Assembly (NCBI RefSeq): GCF_002161285.1
Contig: NZ_NFHH01000008.1
Location: forward strand, 1-64,000
Reading direction: 5' to 3'
From: Blautia sp. An81
GTDB lineage: Bacteria; Bacillota; Clostridia; Lachnospirales; Lachnospiraceae
DNA: 64,000 nt
This document shows, piece by piece, positions 51,620-61,102 of this stretch. Each line of letters opens with the position of its first letter. The stretch's first letter is position 1. The position numbers and the translations under genes are program-made. The notes beneath the pieces were generated by a model. It had not been told where the DNA came from, ran no database searches, and worked only from the letters and a program-made list of their open reading frames with translations.

Positions 51620-53230
51620 ATGGATATATATACAGTTCTTCTGGTAGACGACGAAGAAGAGGTAATACAGGTCATTATGAAAAAAATTAACTGGGAAGGC
51701 CTGGGCTTTTCGGTAATCGGCTATGCCAACAATGGAGTAAAGGCTCTTGAAATGGTGGAAGAATTTCAGCCGGATGTAGTAATGACGGATATCAAGATGC
51801 CCTATATGGATGGCATGGAGCTGTCCAATCGGATAAAGACGGACTTTCCGGCTACAAAGATCCTGCTTTTTACCGGTTATGATGAATTTGAATATGCAAA
51901 AGAAGCAGTTCATCTGGAGATAGAGGAATATATTCTGAAACCGGTAAACTCCATTGAACTGACCAATGTGTTTACTCAGCTGAAGATAAAGCTGGACCAG
52001 GAAATCAGTGAGAAACGGAACGTGGCTACTTTAGAGAAACATTATATGGAGTCTCTTCCCCTTCTCCAGGCAGACTTTTATTCTGCTTTGATTGAAGGAA
52101 GACTCAGCAGGAAGGAGGCAGGAAAATACCTTTCCGATTACAGGATTTCATTTGAAGGCCCCTGGCACTGCTGCCTTGTGGTTCATACATCTTCTACTCA
52201 GGTTCCTGAAAATATGCACCCCAGGCTTCTGGCCACTTCTGTACAGAAACAGGCCCAGGAGAAACTGGGAGAAAGGTGGCGGACAAAAAGTTTTTCCTAT
52301 TTGGGTAATACGGTTATGCTCTGTCAGCTTGAGAATGAAAATGAGATTTCTGAACTGACAGATGAATGTGACCGGTTCTGCCGGTATGCCAACAGGATCA
52401 TCGGCGCTGTAGTCACCATAGGTATAGGACAGGTCTGTGCAGACATCCTGGAACTGGCTCAGTCCTACAGGGGAGCAAGAGAAGCGGTCTCCTACCGGGT
52501 GATCTACGGAGCCTCCAGAGCCATTAATATACGGGAGATAGCGCCTCAGGAACTGAGGCAGCCGGAGCGGGATAATGAAGGAGAGCTGTCAAATCTCTTT
52601 AAAATGATCCGGCTGGGGACGGAAGAAGAGGTACGGGCTGAAGCGGATAAGTATCTGTCCCGGATGTCCTTTCCTGAAAAGTCTCTGCAGCAGCATAATA
52701 TTGAGGTTATGGAACTGGTAGGCGCTTTGTACAGATTTGCTGGAAATAACCATATCGGTGAGGAGCTTTTTTCAAAGGATACAAGAGAAATCTATACCCG
52801 CCTTCTGGATATGGAGCCTGAGGAACTGCGGAGGTGGCTGACAAACATCAGCCTCTATTTCAGAGAAAACCTGATTACCGCCAGGAGCCGGTCTACCCAG
52901 TCCTTTGTTTCAAAGGCAGAGGAGTATGTGAAAAATCATTATGGGGAAGAGGGACTTTCCCTGGACAGCATCTGCCAGGTCCTGGGAGTATCCAATTCTT
53001 ATTTTTCTACCATATTTAAGAAGGAGACAGGAAAGTCCTTTACCGGCTACCTTACAGATTACCGCATGGAGCAGGCTGCCCGCCTGCTTATTGGAACCGA
53101 TGAAAAAAGTTATATCATAGGGAAAAGTGTAGGGTATACGGATCCTAATTACTTCAGCTATGTTTTTAAGAGAAAGTTTGGGGTATCCCCCTCAAAATAC
53201 AGGACGGAATATGGAGAAAGTAAAGAATAG
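51620..53230 (+). CDS. YesN-type response regulator with AraC DNA-binding domain
   Basis: 536 residues: a receiver domain (LLVDDEEE, acceptor in DVVMTDIKMPYMDG, Lys in YILKPVNS), a long helical middle and a C-terminal AraC double helix-turn-helix (LSLDSICQVLGVSNSYFSTI and then GYTDPNYFSYVFKRKFGVSP). It is paired with the kinase that overlaps its 3' end. It starts 165 bp after mglC, so by position the mgl promoter is its most likely target (inference). Confidence 0.92.
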   Translation: MDIYTVLLVDDEEEVIQVIMKKINWEGLGFSVIGYANNGVKALEMVEEFQPDVVMTDIKMPYMDGMELSNRIKTDFPATKILLFTGYDEFEYAKEAVHLEIEEYILKPVNSIELTNVFTQLKIKLDQEISEKRNVATLEKHYMESLPLLQADFYSALIEGRLSRKEAGKYLSDYRISFEGPWHCCLVVHTSSTQVPENMHPRLLATSVQKQAQEKLGERWRTKSFSYLGNTVMLCQLENENEISELTDECDRFCRYANRIIGAVVTIGIGQVCADILELAQSYRGAREAVSYRVIYGASRAINIREIAPQELRQPERDNEGELSNLFKMIRLGTEEEVRAEADKYLSRMSFPEKSLQQHNIEVMELVGALYRFAGNNHIGEELFSKDTREIYTRLLDMEPEELRRWLTNISLYFRENLITARSRSTQSFVSKAEEYVKNHYGEEGLSLDSICQVLGVSNSYFSTIFKKETGKSFTGYLTDYRMEQAARLLIGTDEKSYIIGKSVGYTDPNYFSYVFKRKFGVSPSKYRTEYGESKE

Positions 53231-55088
53231 ATTTTTTGAATATTTGAATAAGCTAAAGCCCAGAGGGATACAGTCTATCCTTATGATTTCCTTTTCTGTG
53301 CTTTCTGTGGCGGTCATGCTGACCCTGGGAGTGGTGCTGTACATCCGGTTTTCCAATGTATCCAGAGATGAGATTGTGGAAACTACCAGGAAGCTGATGG
53401 AGCAGACGGGAGAGAACCTGGAGGACTATCTGGTAAGCATGCGGCAGATTTCAGACGCAGTTTACTATAACGTGGTGAAGGAAAGTGATTTTTCCGCTGA
53501 GCAGAACGAGATCCAGGAGGGAATGAACCTGCTTTACGAGGCTAACCGGGATAATCTGAGGAGCATTGCCATATATAACGACTATGGCAGCTTAATGGCA
53601 GCAGAGCCTGTGGCTTCTCAAAAAGAAGACCCTAATGTGACCCGTCAGAGCTGGTATCAGCAGGCAATGGAGGAGGTGGAAAATATGCATTTTTCCACCC
53701 CTCATATCCAGAATCTTTTTGATGATGGCACCAAGGGGTATTACTGGGTGATCTCTCTTAGCCGAATGGTAGAGATTACCGATGGAGGAGACTCCAGAGC
53801 GGGAGTTCTTCTGGTAGATATGGATTATTCCAGTATTTCCCGTATGATGGACCAGATAAATACAGAGAACAGCGGACAATATTTTTACCTCTGCGACAGC
53901 AACGGGGAAATCATCTATCACCCCAGGCAGATACAGATCAGTGACGGTATTTTTGATGAAAATAATCAGACTGCCGCCGGGTACAAGGAAGGGGTCTATG
54001 ACGAAGTCTTTAACGGAGAGCACAGGAAGGTACTGGTAAACAGCATAAGCTATACAGGCTGGAAACTGGTAGGGGTGATCCCCTATTCTACTTTCACTCA
54101 CGGCATGGTAAATATCCGGTATTTTATCATGATGCTGATCCTGCTCATGGCCATGATGCTTGCTTTTGTAAACAGGCTGGTATCTGTGTGGATATCCAGT
54201 CCTATCCTGAAGCTGAATGACTCGGTGAAGGATTATGAAGCCGGGGAGAAACCCAGGATTTATATCGGAGGTTCTCAGGAAATCCGTCACCTGGGCTATT
54301 CCATTCAAAGTTCTTATGAGCAGATTGATGACCTGATGAAGAAGATTGTTCTGGAGCAGAACGAGAGAAGGAAAAGTGAGCTGGATGCCCTTCAGAGTCA
54401 GATCAATCCTCACTTCCTGTATAATACCCTGGAGTCCATCACCTGGATGGTAGAGGGGGAAAGGAATGATGAAGCGGCCTTTATGATCTCCCAGCTTGCA
54501 AAGCTTTTCCGGATCAGCCTGTCCAAGGGCAGGACGGTGATCACTATTAAAGATGAACTTCAGCATGCTCAGAGCTATATGAATATACAAAAGGTGAGGT
54601 ATAAGAATTCTTTTGCAGTTGTTTTTGACGTGGATGAGGAAATCTATTCTTACTGTACAGTGAAGCTGGTCCTTCAGCCTATATTGGAAAATGCTATCAG
54701 CTATGGGGTAAGCGCTATGGATGAGGGTGGAGAGATCAGGATCACGGGACGAAGAGAAGAAGGGACTGTGATTCTGGCTGTAACAGATAATGGCATCGGG
54801 ATGTCAGAGGAAGAAGTAAGATTTATTCTTACAGACAGCACGAGAGTGCCAAAACACGGTTCCGGAGTGGGATTGGTGAACGTAAATAACCGAGTTCAGC
54901 TTCTTTTCGGAAAGGAGTATGGCCTGAAGGTGGAAAGCGAGCCTGATGAGGGAACGGTGGTATCCATTGTCATACCGGCAGTGCCCTATACGGAGGAAAA
55001 TCGGAAGATTCTGGAAAAAGGTTATCTCTTCGGTAAGAATGTGATCAAAAAGATAGAAGATGCAGGTAAAGAAAATGAAAAACAGTAA
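53211..55088 (+). CDS. YesM-type sensor histidine kinase
   Basis: 625 residues: an N-terminal membrane helix (ILMISFSVLSVAVMLTLGVV), an outside sensor domain of about 270 residues with a dCache-like layout, a second helix (YFIMMLILLMAMMLAFV), HAMP, the His_kinase H-box LQSQINPHFLYNTLESI and a HATPase part (NAISYGV, TDNGIGMSEEE, HGSGVGLVNVNNR). ATG 53211 is chosen over 53160, which lies within the regulator's AraC domain. The two following binding-protein genes suggest that it receives the signal from a loaded sugar-binding protein. Confidence 0.9.
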   Translation: MEKVKNRFFEYLNKLKPRGIQSILMISFSVLSVAVMLTLGVVLYIRFSNVSRDEIVETTRKLMEQTGENLEDYLVSMRQISDAVYYNVVKESDFSAEQNEIQEGMNLLYEANRDNLRSIAIYNDYGSLMAAEPVASQKEDPNVTRQSWYQQAMEEVENMHFSTPHIQNLFDDGTKGYYWVISLSRMVEITDGGDSRAGVLLVDMDYSSISRMMDQINTENSGQYFYLCDSNGEIIYHPRQIQISDGIFDENNQTAAGYKEGVYDEVFNGEHRKVLVNSISYTGWKLVGVIPYSTFTHGMVNIRYFIMMLILLMAMMLAFVNRLVSVWISSPILKLNDSVKDYEAGEKPRIYIGGSQEIRHLGYSIQSSYEQIDDLMKKIVLEQNERRKSELDALQSQINPHFLYNTLESITWMVEGERNDEAAFMISQLAKLFRISLSKGRTVITIKDELQHAQSYMNIQKVRYKNSFAVVFDVDEEIYSYCTVKLVLQPILENAISYGVSAMDEGGEIRITGRREEGTVILAVTDNGIGMSEEEVRFILTDSTRVPKHGSGVGLVNVNNRVQLLFGKEYGLKVESEPDEGTVVSIVIPAVPYTEENRKILEKGYLFGKNVIKKIEDAGKENEKQ

Positions 55089-56049
55089 AAAAGTGTTTAT
55101 CCTCACAGAATCTGTTTTGGGAATACTGGTCATCATCCTGGCGGTAGTTATGCTTATGGGAAGAAATGGAAAGGAACTCCATAAGGTTTCCGTGATCGTT
55201 GAAAATTCAGATGATAATCAGTGGGCAGCTTTTCGGTATGGACTTAGAATGGCGGCAGAAGACCAGGAGATGGAAATATCTGTGGTAAGCACAGAAGGGA
55301 CTATGACACTGGAAGAGCAGCAGGCACTGGCCCAGCAGGAAATAGATAATGGCGCTGATGGCATTATATTGCAGCCGGTTCCAGGAGAGGATACAGAGGA
55401 GATGCTGAAAAAGATTGAAAAGAAGGTGCCAGTGATGCTGGTGGAGTCTACGGCTTCCAGAGAGGCTCAGAACTCTTCTTTTCCGGTTACTCAGCCGGAT
55501 AATTATGCCATGGGCAAAGCTTTGGGAGCGGAACTTCTGAAGGACTGCGGGGACAATCTGAAGGGCAAAACCCTGGGAATTATTTCGGAAACGATGGAAG
55601 CGCAGGCATCCCTTGACAGAGCGGCAGGATTTAAAGAAGCATTAAAAGACCAGGGAACTAAAGTAGGATGGACTGCAGAAGGAACTTCGGAAGAAGGGAG
55701 CACAGATTCTCTGGTGAATTTGCCCAAAGTAGATTTTGTTATCGCCCTGGATGATACCAGCCTGACTGCAGCGGGAGAATACTCGGCAGCCAATGACCTT
55801 CACGGAGCCATTGTGTATGGAATTGGGAACTCTACTGAAGCGGCATATTATCTGGATACAGGAGCTGCCCAGTGTCTTGTGGTTCCTGATGAGTTTAATG
55901 TAGGGTATCAGAGCCTTCAGGAGGTTTCTGAAAAGCTGGGACATTCTTTCAGAAAAATGGAGGACCGGGAGACTGACTATACAGTAATCCGCAGAGATAC
56001 TCTTTTTACAAAGGAGAATCAGGAGATTCTCTTTACAATGAGCCAGTAG
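55075..56049 (+). CDS. membrane-anchored sugar-binding protein (sensor partner)
   Basis: 324 residues. An N-terminal hydrophobic helix (FILTESVLGILVIILAVVML) has no lipobox, so the protein is a single-pass anchored periplasmic-binding fold: VSVIVENSDDNQWAAFRYG, DNGADGIILQPVPG, IALDDTSLTAAGEYSA. It overlaps the kinase gene by 14 bases. Anchored binding proteins next to LytS/YesM kinases are known as sugar sensors in Clostridia (XylFII-LytS-YesN type). By analogy this protein would present the ligand to the kinase and not feed a transporter. That role is inference. Confidence 0.75.
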   Translation: MKNSKKVFILTESVLGILVIILAVVMLMGRNGKELHKVSVIVENSDDNQWAAFRYGLRMAAEDQEMEISVVSTEGTMTLEEQQALAQQEIDNGADGIILQPVPGEDTEEMLKKIEKKVPVMLVESTASREAQNSSFPVTQPDNYAMGKALGAELLKDCGDNLKGKTLGIISETMEAQASLDRAAGFKEALKDQGTKVGWTAEGTSEEGSTDSLVNLPKVDFVIALDDTSLTAAGEYSAANDLHGAIVYGIGNSTEAAYYLDTGAAQCLVVPDEFNVGYQSLQEVSEKLGHSFRKMEDRETDYTVIRRDTLFTKENQEILFTMSQ

Positions 56050-56062
56050 GAAGGGGTAAAGG

Positions 56063-57100
56063 ATGAAAAAGAGAAAAGTTTTAGCCGCGGCGCTGGCTTT
56101 TGGCATAGGCATACAGGGGCTGGCTTCCTGTACGGCAGAAGAACAGACGGGAATTGTCCGGGCCCAGGTAGGCGTGGCTTGTTATAATCAGAGCGATATA
56201 TTTATCAGTGAGCTGCTGGACTGTTTTGAGGAGAAACTGAACCAGCTGGAGAAGGGCTCTTTCGAGGCTACAGTGACTGTGAGAGACGGTGCCGGCTCTC
56301 AGCGGATCCAGAACGATCAGGTAAAAGAGCTGGTAGATGCAGGCTGTAATGTGCTTTGTGTGAACCTGGTGGACCGGGCCGACCCATCGGAGATCATAGA
56401 TATTGCCAGAGAAAATGATATACCTATTATCTTCTTTAACCGGGAGCCGGTGGCGGAAGACATGATGCAGTGGGACAAGCTCTATTATGTAGGGGCAGAT
56501 GCAAAACAGTCCGGAGTGATGCAGGGTGAACTGGCAGCAGATGCCATAGAGACGGAGCCTCAGATTGACAGGAATAAAGACGGGAAGATTCAATATGTGG
56601 TACTGGAGGGAGAACCGGGACACCAGGACGCCATTATCCGGACGGAGAACGCAGTAGATACTTTAAGAGGAAAGGGTGTGGAGCTTGAAAAACTCAGCTA
56701 TGGCATTGCCAACTGGAATCAGGCTCAGGCGGAAAACCGTATGCTCCAGATGATCGGACAGCATCAGAACCAGATTGAACTGGTACTGGCCAATAATGAC
56801 GCCATGGCTCTGGGGGCTATTGACGCCTACAAAAAACTGAACCGGACAGAATCAGCCCTTCCCGTATTTTTCGGCATTGACGGCACGAAAGAAGGACTGG
56901 AGGCTATTAAAGAAAAAAAGATGGCCGGAACCGTGTATAACGACAAGGAAGGCCAGGCAGAGGCCATGGCAAAACTGACAGAAGCCCTTGTTTCCGGCAG
57001 CGGACTGTCAGATATAGAATTTGAAAATGAGAAATATATTTATCTTCCCTATTCCAAGGTTACCTTTGAAAATGTAGAGGACTATATAGAGAAAGAATAG
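56063..57100 (+). CDS. galactose-binding-like lipoprotein
   Basis: 345 residues. The signal peptide ends in the lipobox GLASCTA. A type I binding fold of the MglB group follows, with VGVACYNQSDIFISELLDCF, IIFFNREPVAEDMM, a calcium-site-like DRNKDGKIQYVVLEG and VLANNDAMALGAIDAYKK. It is therefore a second galactose-type binding protein, different from the mglB product at 46810. Placed last in the regulator-kinase operon, it may be a second sensor ligand carrier or an alternative partner of MglA/MglC. GGAAGGGG lies 6 nt before the ATG. Confidence 0.82.
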   Translation: MKKRKVLAAALAFGIGIQGLASCTAEEQTGIVRAQVGVACYNQSDIFISELLDCFEEKLNQLEKGSFEATVTVRDGAGSQRIQNDQVKELVDAGCNVLCVNLVDRADPSEIIDIARENDIPIIFFNREPVAEDMMQWDKLYYVGADAKQSGVMQGELAADAIETEPQIDRNKDGKIQYVVLEGEPGHQDAIIRTENAVDTLRGKGVELEKLSYGIANWNQAQAENRMLQMIGQHQNQIELVLANNDAMALGAIDAYKKLNRTESALPVFFGIDGTKEGLEAIKEKKMAGTVYNDKEGQAEAMAKLTEALVSGSGLSDIEFENEKYIYLPYSKVTFENVEDYIEKE

Positions 57101-57141
57101 TTTTCCTTGTACATCGACGCTAAGGAACTTCAATATAAGTG

Positions 57142-57171
57142 TTCACCCGGCTGCCTGCTTTGTGGTATACT
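57142..57171 (+). promoter_or_regulatory. possible promoter of the TSUP exporter gene
   Basis: TTCACC (57142-57147), an 18-nt spacer and TATACT (57166-57171), 25-35 nt before the likely starts. Confidence 0.45.
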
Positions 57172-57196
57172 ATTACCTATACTTATTTATAAAGGA

Positions 57197-57970
57197 ATGA
57201 GAGCGTTGTTAGAAGTAATTGTATGTTTCATTGCAGGAATGGGAGCAGGTCTTGGAACGGGATTTGCGGGAATGAGCGCTGCAGCAGTAATCAGCCCTAT
57301 GCTGATCACATTTCTTGGGATGCCGGCGTACCAGGCGGTGGGGATCGCTCTTGCCAGCGATGTGCTGGCCAGCGCTGCCAGCGCTTATACTTACGGAAAG
57401 AATAAAAATCTGGATATCCGCAACGGTCTGATCATGATGGCGGCTGTTCTGATAATGACCATGGCAGGAAGCTGGCTGGCAAGTCTTATGCCGGATAGCA
57501 CGATGGGAAGCTTTTCTGTGATCATGACCTTTCTTCTGGGCGTCAAATTTATTGCCAGCCCTGTTATGACCACCAAGGAACTTATGAACGGAGTAAGCAG
57601 GAAAGTTCGGATGCTTCAGTCCGTTGTCTGCGGTATTGTGATCGGATTCATCTGCGGCTTTGTGGGTGCCGGCGGGGGAATGATGATGCTGCTGATCCTG
57701 ACCTCTGTTCTGGGCTATGAGCTGAAAACAGCTGTAGGGACCAGCGTTTTTATTATGACTTTTACAGCCTTTACCGGAGCTGTCAGCCATTTTGCCATCG
57801 GAGGACTGCCGGATATAAGCTGTCTGGCCCTCTGCATTATTTTTACCCTGATCTGGGCAGAGATCGCAGCCCGGTTTGCCAATAAGGCGGCCCCCATAAC
57901 TCTGAACCGAGTTACAGGAGTCGTGTTGGTAGTGCTGGGGCTGGTAATGATAGGGGTGAATTTGTTTTAG
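57197..57970 (+). CDS. TSUP/TauE-SafE family membrane transporter
   Basis: 257 residues with about eight membrane helices and two glycine-rich repeat motifs: GAGLGTGFAGMSAAAVISP in the first half and GFICGFVGAGGGMMMLLIL in the second. These are the signature of TSUP transporters, which export sulfite, sulfoacetate or related organic anions. AAAGGA abuts ATG 57197, whereas a TTG at 57206 has ideal spacing (9 nt), so the true start could be the TTG. No sulfur-metabolism neighbours are present, so the substrate is unknown. Confidence 0.82.
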   Translation: MRALLEVIVCFIAGMGAGLGTGFAGMSAAAVISPMLITFLGMPAYQAVGIALASDVLASAASAYTYGKNKNLDIRNGLIMMAAVLIMTMAGSWLASLMPDSTMGSFSVIMTFLLGVKFIASPVMTTKELMNGVSRKVRMLQSVVCGIVIGFICGFVGAGGGMMMLLILTSVLGYELKTAVGTSVFIMTFTAFTGAVSHFAIGGLPDISCLALCIIFTLIWAEIAARFANKAAPITLNRVTGVVLVVLGLVMIGVNLF

Positions 57971-57994
57971 CTTTTTAGATAAGTCCTGGCTTCT

Positions 57995-58022
57995 TTTATT
58001 TCATCTATGTATATGCTAAAAT
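57995..58022 (+). promoter_or_regulatory. possible promoter of the LytS-like kinase gene
   Basis: TTTATT (57995-58000), 16 nt, then TAAAAT (58017-58022) preceded by TGC, an extended -10 form. Confidence 0.4.
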
Positions 58023-58077
58023 AGTACCTGACATTATAGATTTAATGACCGGAAATGAAAGAACAGGAGAACCATAT

Positions 58078-59880
58078 ATGGGGGAGAAGAAGTTTGCCGG
58101 AGCTCTTGCGCTGGCTATGATTGTTTTTGCAGTGATTATGGAAATCTATTCCTATAAAGTTATTCCGGATATAGAAGTGGGCGTTTCCTCTTTTAATGAC
58201 AACTGGACGATAAAAGAAGAAAACGGGGAAAGCGTGCAGGTGACGCTTCCGGTAAAACGTCAGGTGCCGGCGGGACAGGAGCTGGTACTGGAAAACAGAA
58301 TACCGGATAAATTTTATATGAATGGCGGAATTGTTTTCAGATCCAGACAGCAGGAAGTGGAAGTCTATATGGAGGAAGAGCTGCTCTATAAATACCCGGA
58401 GAAAGAATTGATAGGACAATCCCTTCCGGGAAATTGGAATTTTGTAATGCTTCCGAAAGATTGTGAGGGGAAAACACTGACAGTGAAGATCCGATCCCCA
58501 TATCAGAAATTTTCCGGCCAGATAGGGGAGGTTTATTATGGAAACTATAGTGAGTTGCTGGATTTTATTATAAAAAAACAAACCCCGATATTCCGAATGG
58601 GGATTCTGATCGGAATTGCCGGAGCAGTCATAGAGGTTCTGGCAGTAGTTCTGCGAAAATACAGAATTTATTCTTATCAGGAACTGCTGGGCGGGCTGCT
58701 GATCCTGGCTTCGGTATGGCTGTGCGGCGAGTCTCAGATGCCTCTGGTGTTTCTGGGAGTAGAAGCGAAATACTATGTGACGATTATGGCGCTGCTGTTT
58801 TTGCTTATGTTTGTCTATGGATATCTTTATGTCAGATGGGGAAACATTCAGGGGAAAATCACAAGAAGACTGTTTTATTTCAGCGGTATAGCCGGAGCCG
58901 GAACCATGGGGCTGTCTGTGGCAGGTATCTGGGACCTTATGAGGCTCATGCCCGGGATCCTGGTATTTGCAGGAGGAACTGCAGGATATGCTTTCTGGAT
59001 ACATCTCAGGGCTTTTCTGAAGAAAGAGGGAAGATACCTGGGATCGGAGACTGTCTGTGTGGGCCTGATCCTGGCAGCTGCGCTGGTGGAAATCTTGTTT
59101 TTTTATTCAAGATCTAACAATATAGCAGGGCCTTTTGTACGTTTGACCATGCTCTTATATGCTTTGAACCATTTTCGGATCGATCTGCTGGAGACTTATT
59201 ACGGCTTGAGAGAAAGGGCGGAATTGGAGAAAAGGCTTCGCAGAAGCCAGGCAGAATTAATGACCAGTCAGATAAAGCCTCATTTTATTTATAATACTTT
59301 GAATTCGATCAGGGCTCTGGTACGGATCGATCCGGAAACCGCTTATAATACAATTTATGATTTTTCTACCTACCTCAGAGAAAATCTCAGATCTCTGGAG
59401 GATGTGGATGTGATCCCCTTTTCACAGGAACTGAAACATGTGAAGGCTTATGTGAATATCGAGAAGATCCGGTTTGAAGAACGAGTCCAGGTGGTGTTTG
59501 ATATCCGGGAACAGAATTTCCAGGTGCCGCCTCTTTCTGTCCAGCCTTTGGTGGAAAATGCTGTTAAGCATGGGATATGTAAAAAGATCCAGGGCGGAAC
59601 TGTCTGGATCCGCAGTTATAAGGAATCCGGAGATTATGTGATTGAGGTAGAGGATAACGGTATTGGATTTGACAGCAGTAATGTAGGTGAAAAGAACCGG
59701 CAGAACAAGTCTATGGGGCTGGAAAATATCTGCTTCCGGATACAGGAGATCTCAGGAGGCAGCATGGAGATTTTCAGCCGTCCGGGGGAAGGAACAAAAG
59801 TAGTACTGCGGGTTCCTGAAAAAAAGACTTCGTATTACGGAAAGGGAGAGGACGGACATGAAAATAATCATAGTAGATGA
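58078..59880 (+). CDS. LytS/7TM-type sensor histidine kinase
   Basis: 600 residues: a first membrane helix, an outside domain of about 130 residues (DISM-like beta sandwich), seven further membrane helices (about 170-360), a short coiled coil (LEKRLRRSQAEL), the H-box TSQIKPHFIYNTLNSIRAL and a HATPase end (PLVENAVKHGICKK, VEDNGIGFDSS, MGLENICFRI). This is the 7TMR-DISM plus His_kinase layout. AGGAGA precedes ATG 58078. It overlaps the next gene (regulator) by 23 bases. The ligand is unknown, though DISM domains often bind carbohydrates. Confidence 0.88.
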   Translation: MGEKKFAGALALAMIVFAVIMEIYSYKVIPDIEVGVSSFNDNWTIKEENGESVQVTLPVKRQVPAGQELVLENRIPDKFYMNGGIVFRSRQQEVEVYMEEELLYKYPEKELIGQSLPGNWNFVMLPKDCEGKTLTVKIRSPYQKFSGQIGEVYYGNYSELLDFIIKKQTPIFRMGILIGIAGAVIEVLAVVLRKYRIYSYQELLGGLLILASVWLCGESQMPLVFLGVEAKYYVTIMALLFLLMFVYGYLYVRWGNIQGKITRRLFYFSGIAGAGTMGLSVAGIWDLMRLMPGILVFAGGTAGYAFWIHLRAFLKKEGRYLGSETVCVGLILAAALVEILFFYSRSNNIAGPFVRLTMLLYALNHFRIDLLETYYGLRERAELEKRLRRSQAELMTSQIKPHFIYNTLNSIRALVRIDPETAYNTIYDFSTYLRENLRSLEDVDVIPFSQELKHVKAYVNIEKIRFEERVQVVFDIREQNFQVPPLSVQPLVENAVKHGICKKIQGGTVWIRSYKESGDYVIEVEDNGIGFDSSNVGEKNRQNKSMGLENICFRIQEISGGSMEIFSRPGEGTKVVLRVPEKKTSYYGKGEDGHENNHSR

Positions 59881-60649
59881 CGAAAGACTGGGAGTAAGGC
59901 AGTTCCAGATGGAAGCGGAAAGTGTGATAGGAACGGAGATCGCAGGCGCCTTTACCAATCCGGAAGAGGCCCTGGAATATGCCAGAGAAAATCCGGTGGA
60001 AGCAGCCTTTCTGGACATCGAAATGCCGGTTATGAATGGTCTGGTCCTGGCTCAGAAGCTCCGGGAGATCATTCCGGGGATCGTGATTATCTTTGTTACG
60101 GGATATGAACAGTATGCTATGGATGCTTTCCGCATCAAGGCGGACTTTTATCTGACAAAGCCCTATGACCGGAAAGATATAGCGGAAGCCATAGAGCGGG
60201 CCAGACTGCTGTCTGTCAGACTGAAGAAGCGGGTATATCTGCGTACCTTTGGAAAATTTGATATGTTTGTAGACGGACAGGTGGTGCATTTTGCAAATAA
60301 TAAGGCGAAGGAACTGCTGGCCCTCTGTGTGGACCGCCGGGGAGGAAGTCTGACCATCTGGGAAGCTGTAGACAAGCTTTGGGAAGGACGGGAATATGAC
60401 GACCGGGTAAAAAACCTGTACAGAAAAGCCATCATGAATCTCCGGCAGACTTTTGCAGAGCATGGACTGGCGGACGTATTCAGCAACAACAGAGGGGAGT
60501 GCAGCATTGACTGCAGAAAGGTAGATTGTGATTATTACCGGCTGCTGGAAGGAGATGAAACTGCCAGGAGAGCCTGGCTGCTGACAAAAGAATATATGGG
60601 AGAATATTCCTGGGCTGAGGAAACCCAGGCAGTTTTGCTGTCTTTATGA
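59858..60649 (+). CDS. response regulator with SARP/BTAD-like output
   Basis: 263 residues: a receiver domain (IIIVDDERLGV, acceptor in AAFLDIEMPVMNG, Lys in FYLTKPYDRKD) followed by a winged helix beginning RTFGKFDMFVDGQVVHFAN, then KAKELLALCVDRRGG and VKNLYRKAIMNLRQTFAEHG. The output is like the SARP/BTAD type of DNA-binding regulator and unlike the LytTR type usual beside LytS kinases. GGGAGAGGACGGAC precedes the ATG. It is the partner of the upstream kinase; target genes are unknown. Confidence 0.87.
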   Translation: MKIIIVDDERLGVRQFQMEAESVIGTEIAGAFTNPEEALEYARENPVEAAFLDIEMPVMNGLVLAQKLREIIPGIVIIFVTGYEQYAMDAFRIKADFYLTKPYDRKDIAEAIERARLLSVRLKKRVYLRTFGKFDMFVDGQVVHFANNKAKELLALCVDRRGGSLTIWEAVDKLWEGREYDDRVKNLYRKAIMNLRQTFAEHGLADVFSNNRGECSIDCRKVDCDYYRLLEGDETARRAWLLTKEYMGEYSWAEETQAVLLSL

Positions 60650-61102
60650 TTTTCTGCGAAAATCCGTATAGGTACAGCCCTTTGATGGGGGCAGGCTATA
60701 GTTTATATCTGCTCTGCCCTTTGTATAAAGGGTGCAATTAATTACATTTCATCACATCCCAAGATGTCTTAAAGATCTGTCCGAGTCGGACATTTTTCAA
60801 TGATTAAAAATAGAAACATGCTTTTTACAGATAAAAAGTAACACTTCGGTAGCACCGGGCAGAGTATACTTAAATGTCGTATATAAAAATCCTATAGCGA
60901 CAAAAACAGAATACGAAAAGAAAAATCCGGAATCTGTAAAAAAACGGCATATTTGCACGAAGGATTGTTTCGAATGCCCCAAAGGAGTCTGCAGACCAGG
61001 CGGAAAGGAGCATGGGTTACACCGTTTTTCCTGACATTGAAAATATACGAAGATTCGTATATAATGAAGGTGAAAAATATCTGAAATAAAGGCGGTGTGA
61101 AC
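60650..61102. other. intergenic region with small palindromes
   Basis: 453 bp without a convincing gene on either strand. It contains a short stem CCCTTT gtat AAAGGG (60717-60732). It also has a perfect palindrome TGTCCGA g TCGGACA (60778-60792) followed by TTTTT, which could end the upstream operon or bind a regulator. The promoter-operator for the LuxR-type gene lies near its right end (61037-61065). Confidence 0.5.
61037..61065 (+). promoter_or_regulatory. promoter with overlapping operator palindrome
   Basis: TTGAAA (61037-61042), 17 nt and TATAAT (61060-61065). The spacer and -10 contain the perfect inverted repeat ATATACGAA ga TTCGTATAT (61043-61062). A protein bound there would block RNA polymerase, so autorepression by the downstream regulator or control by another factor is likely. 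Confidence 0.75.
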
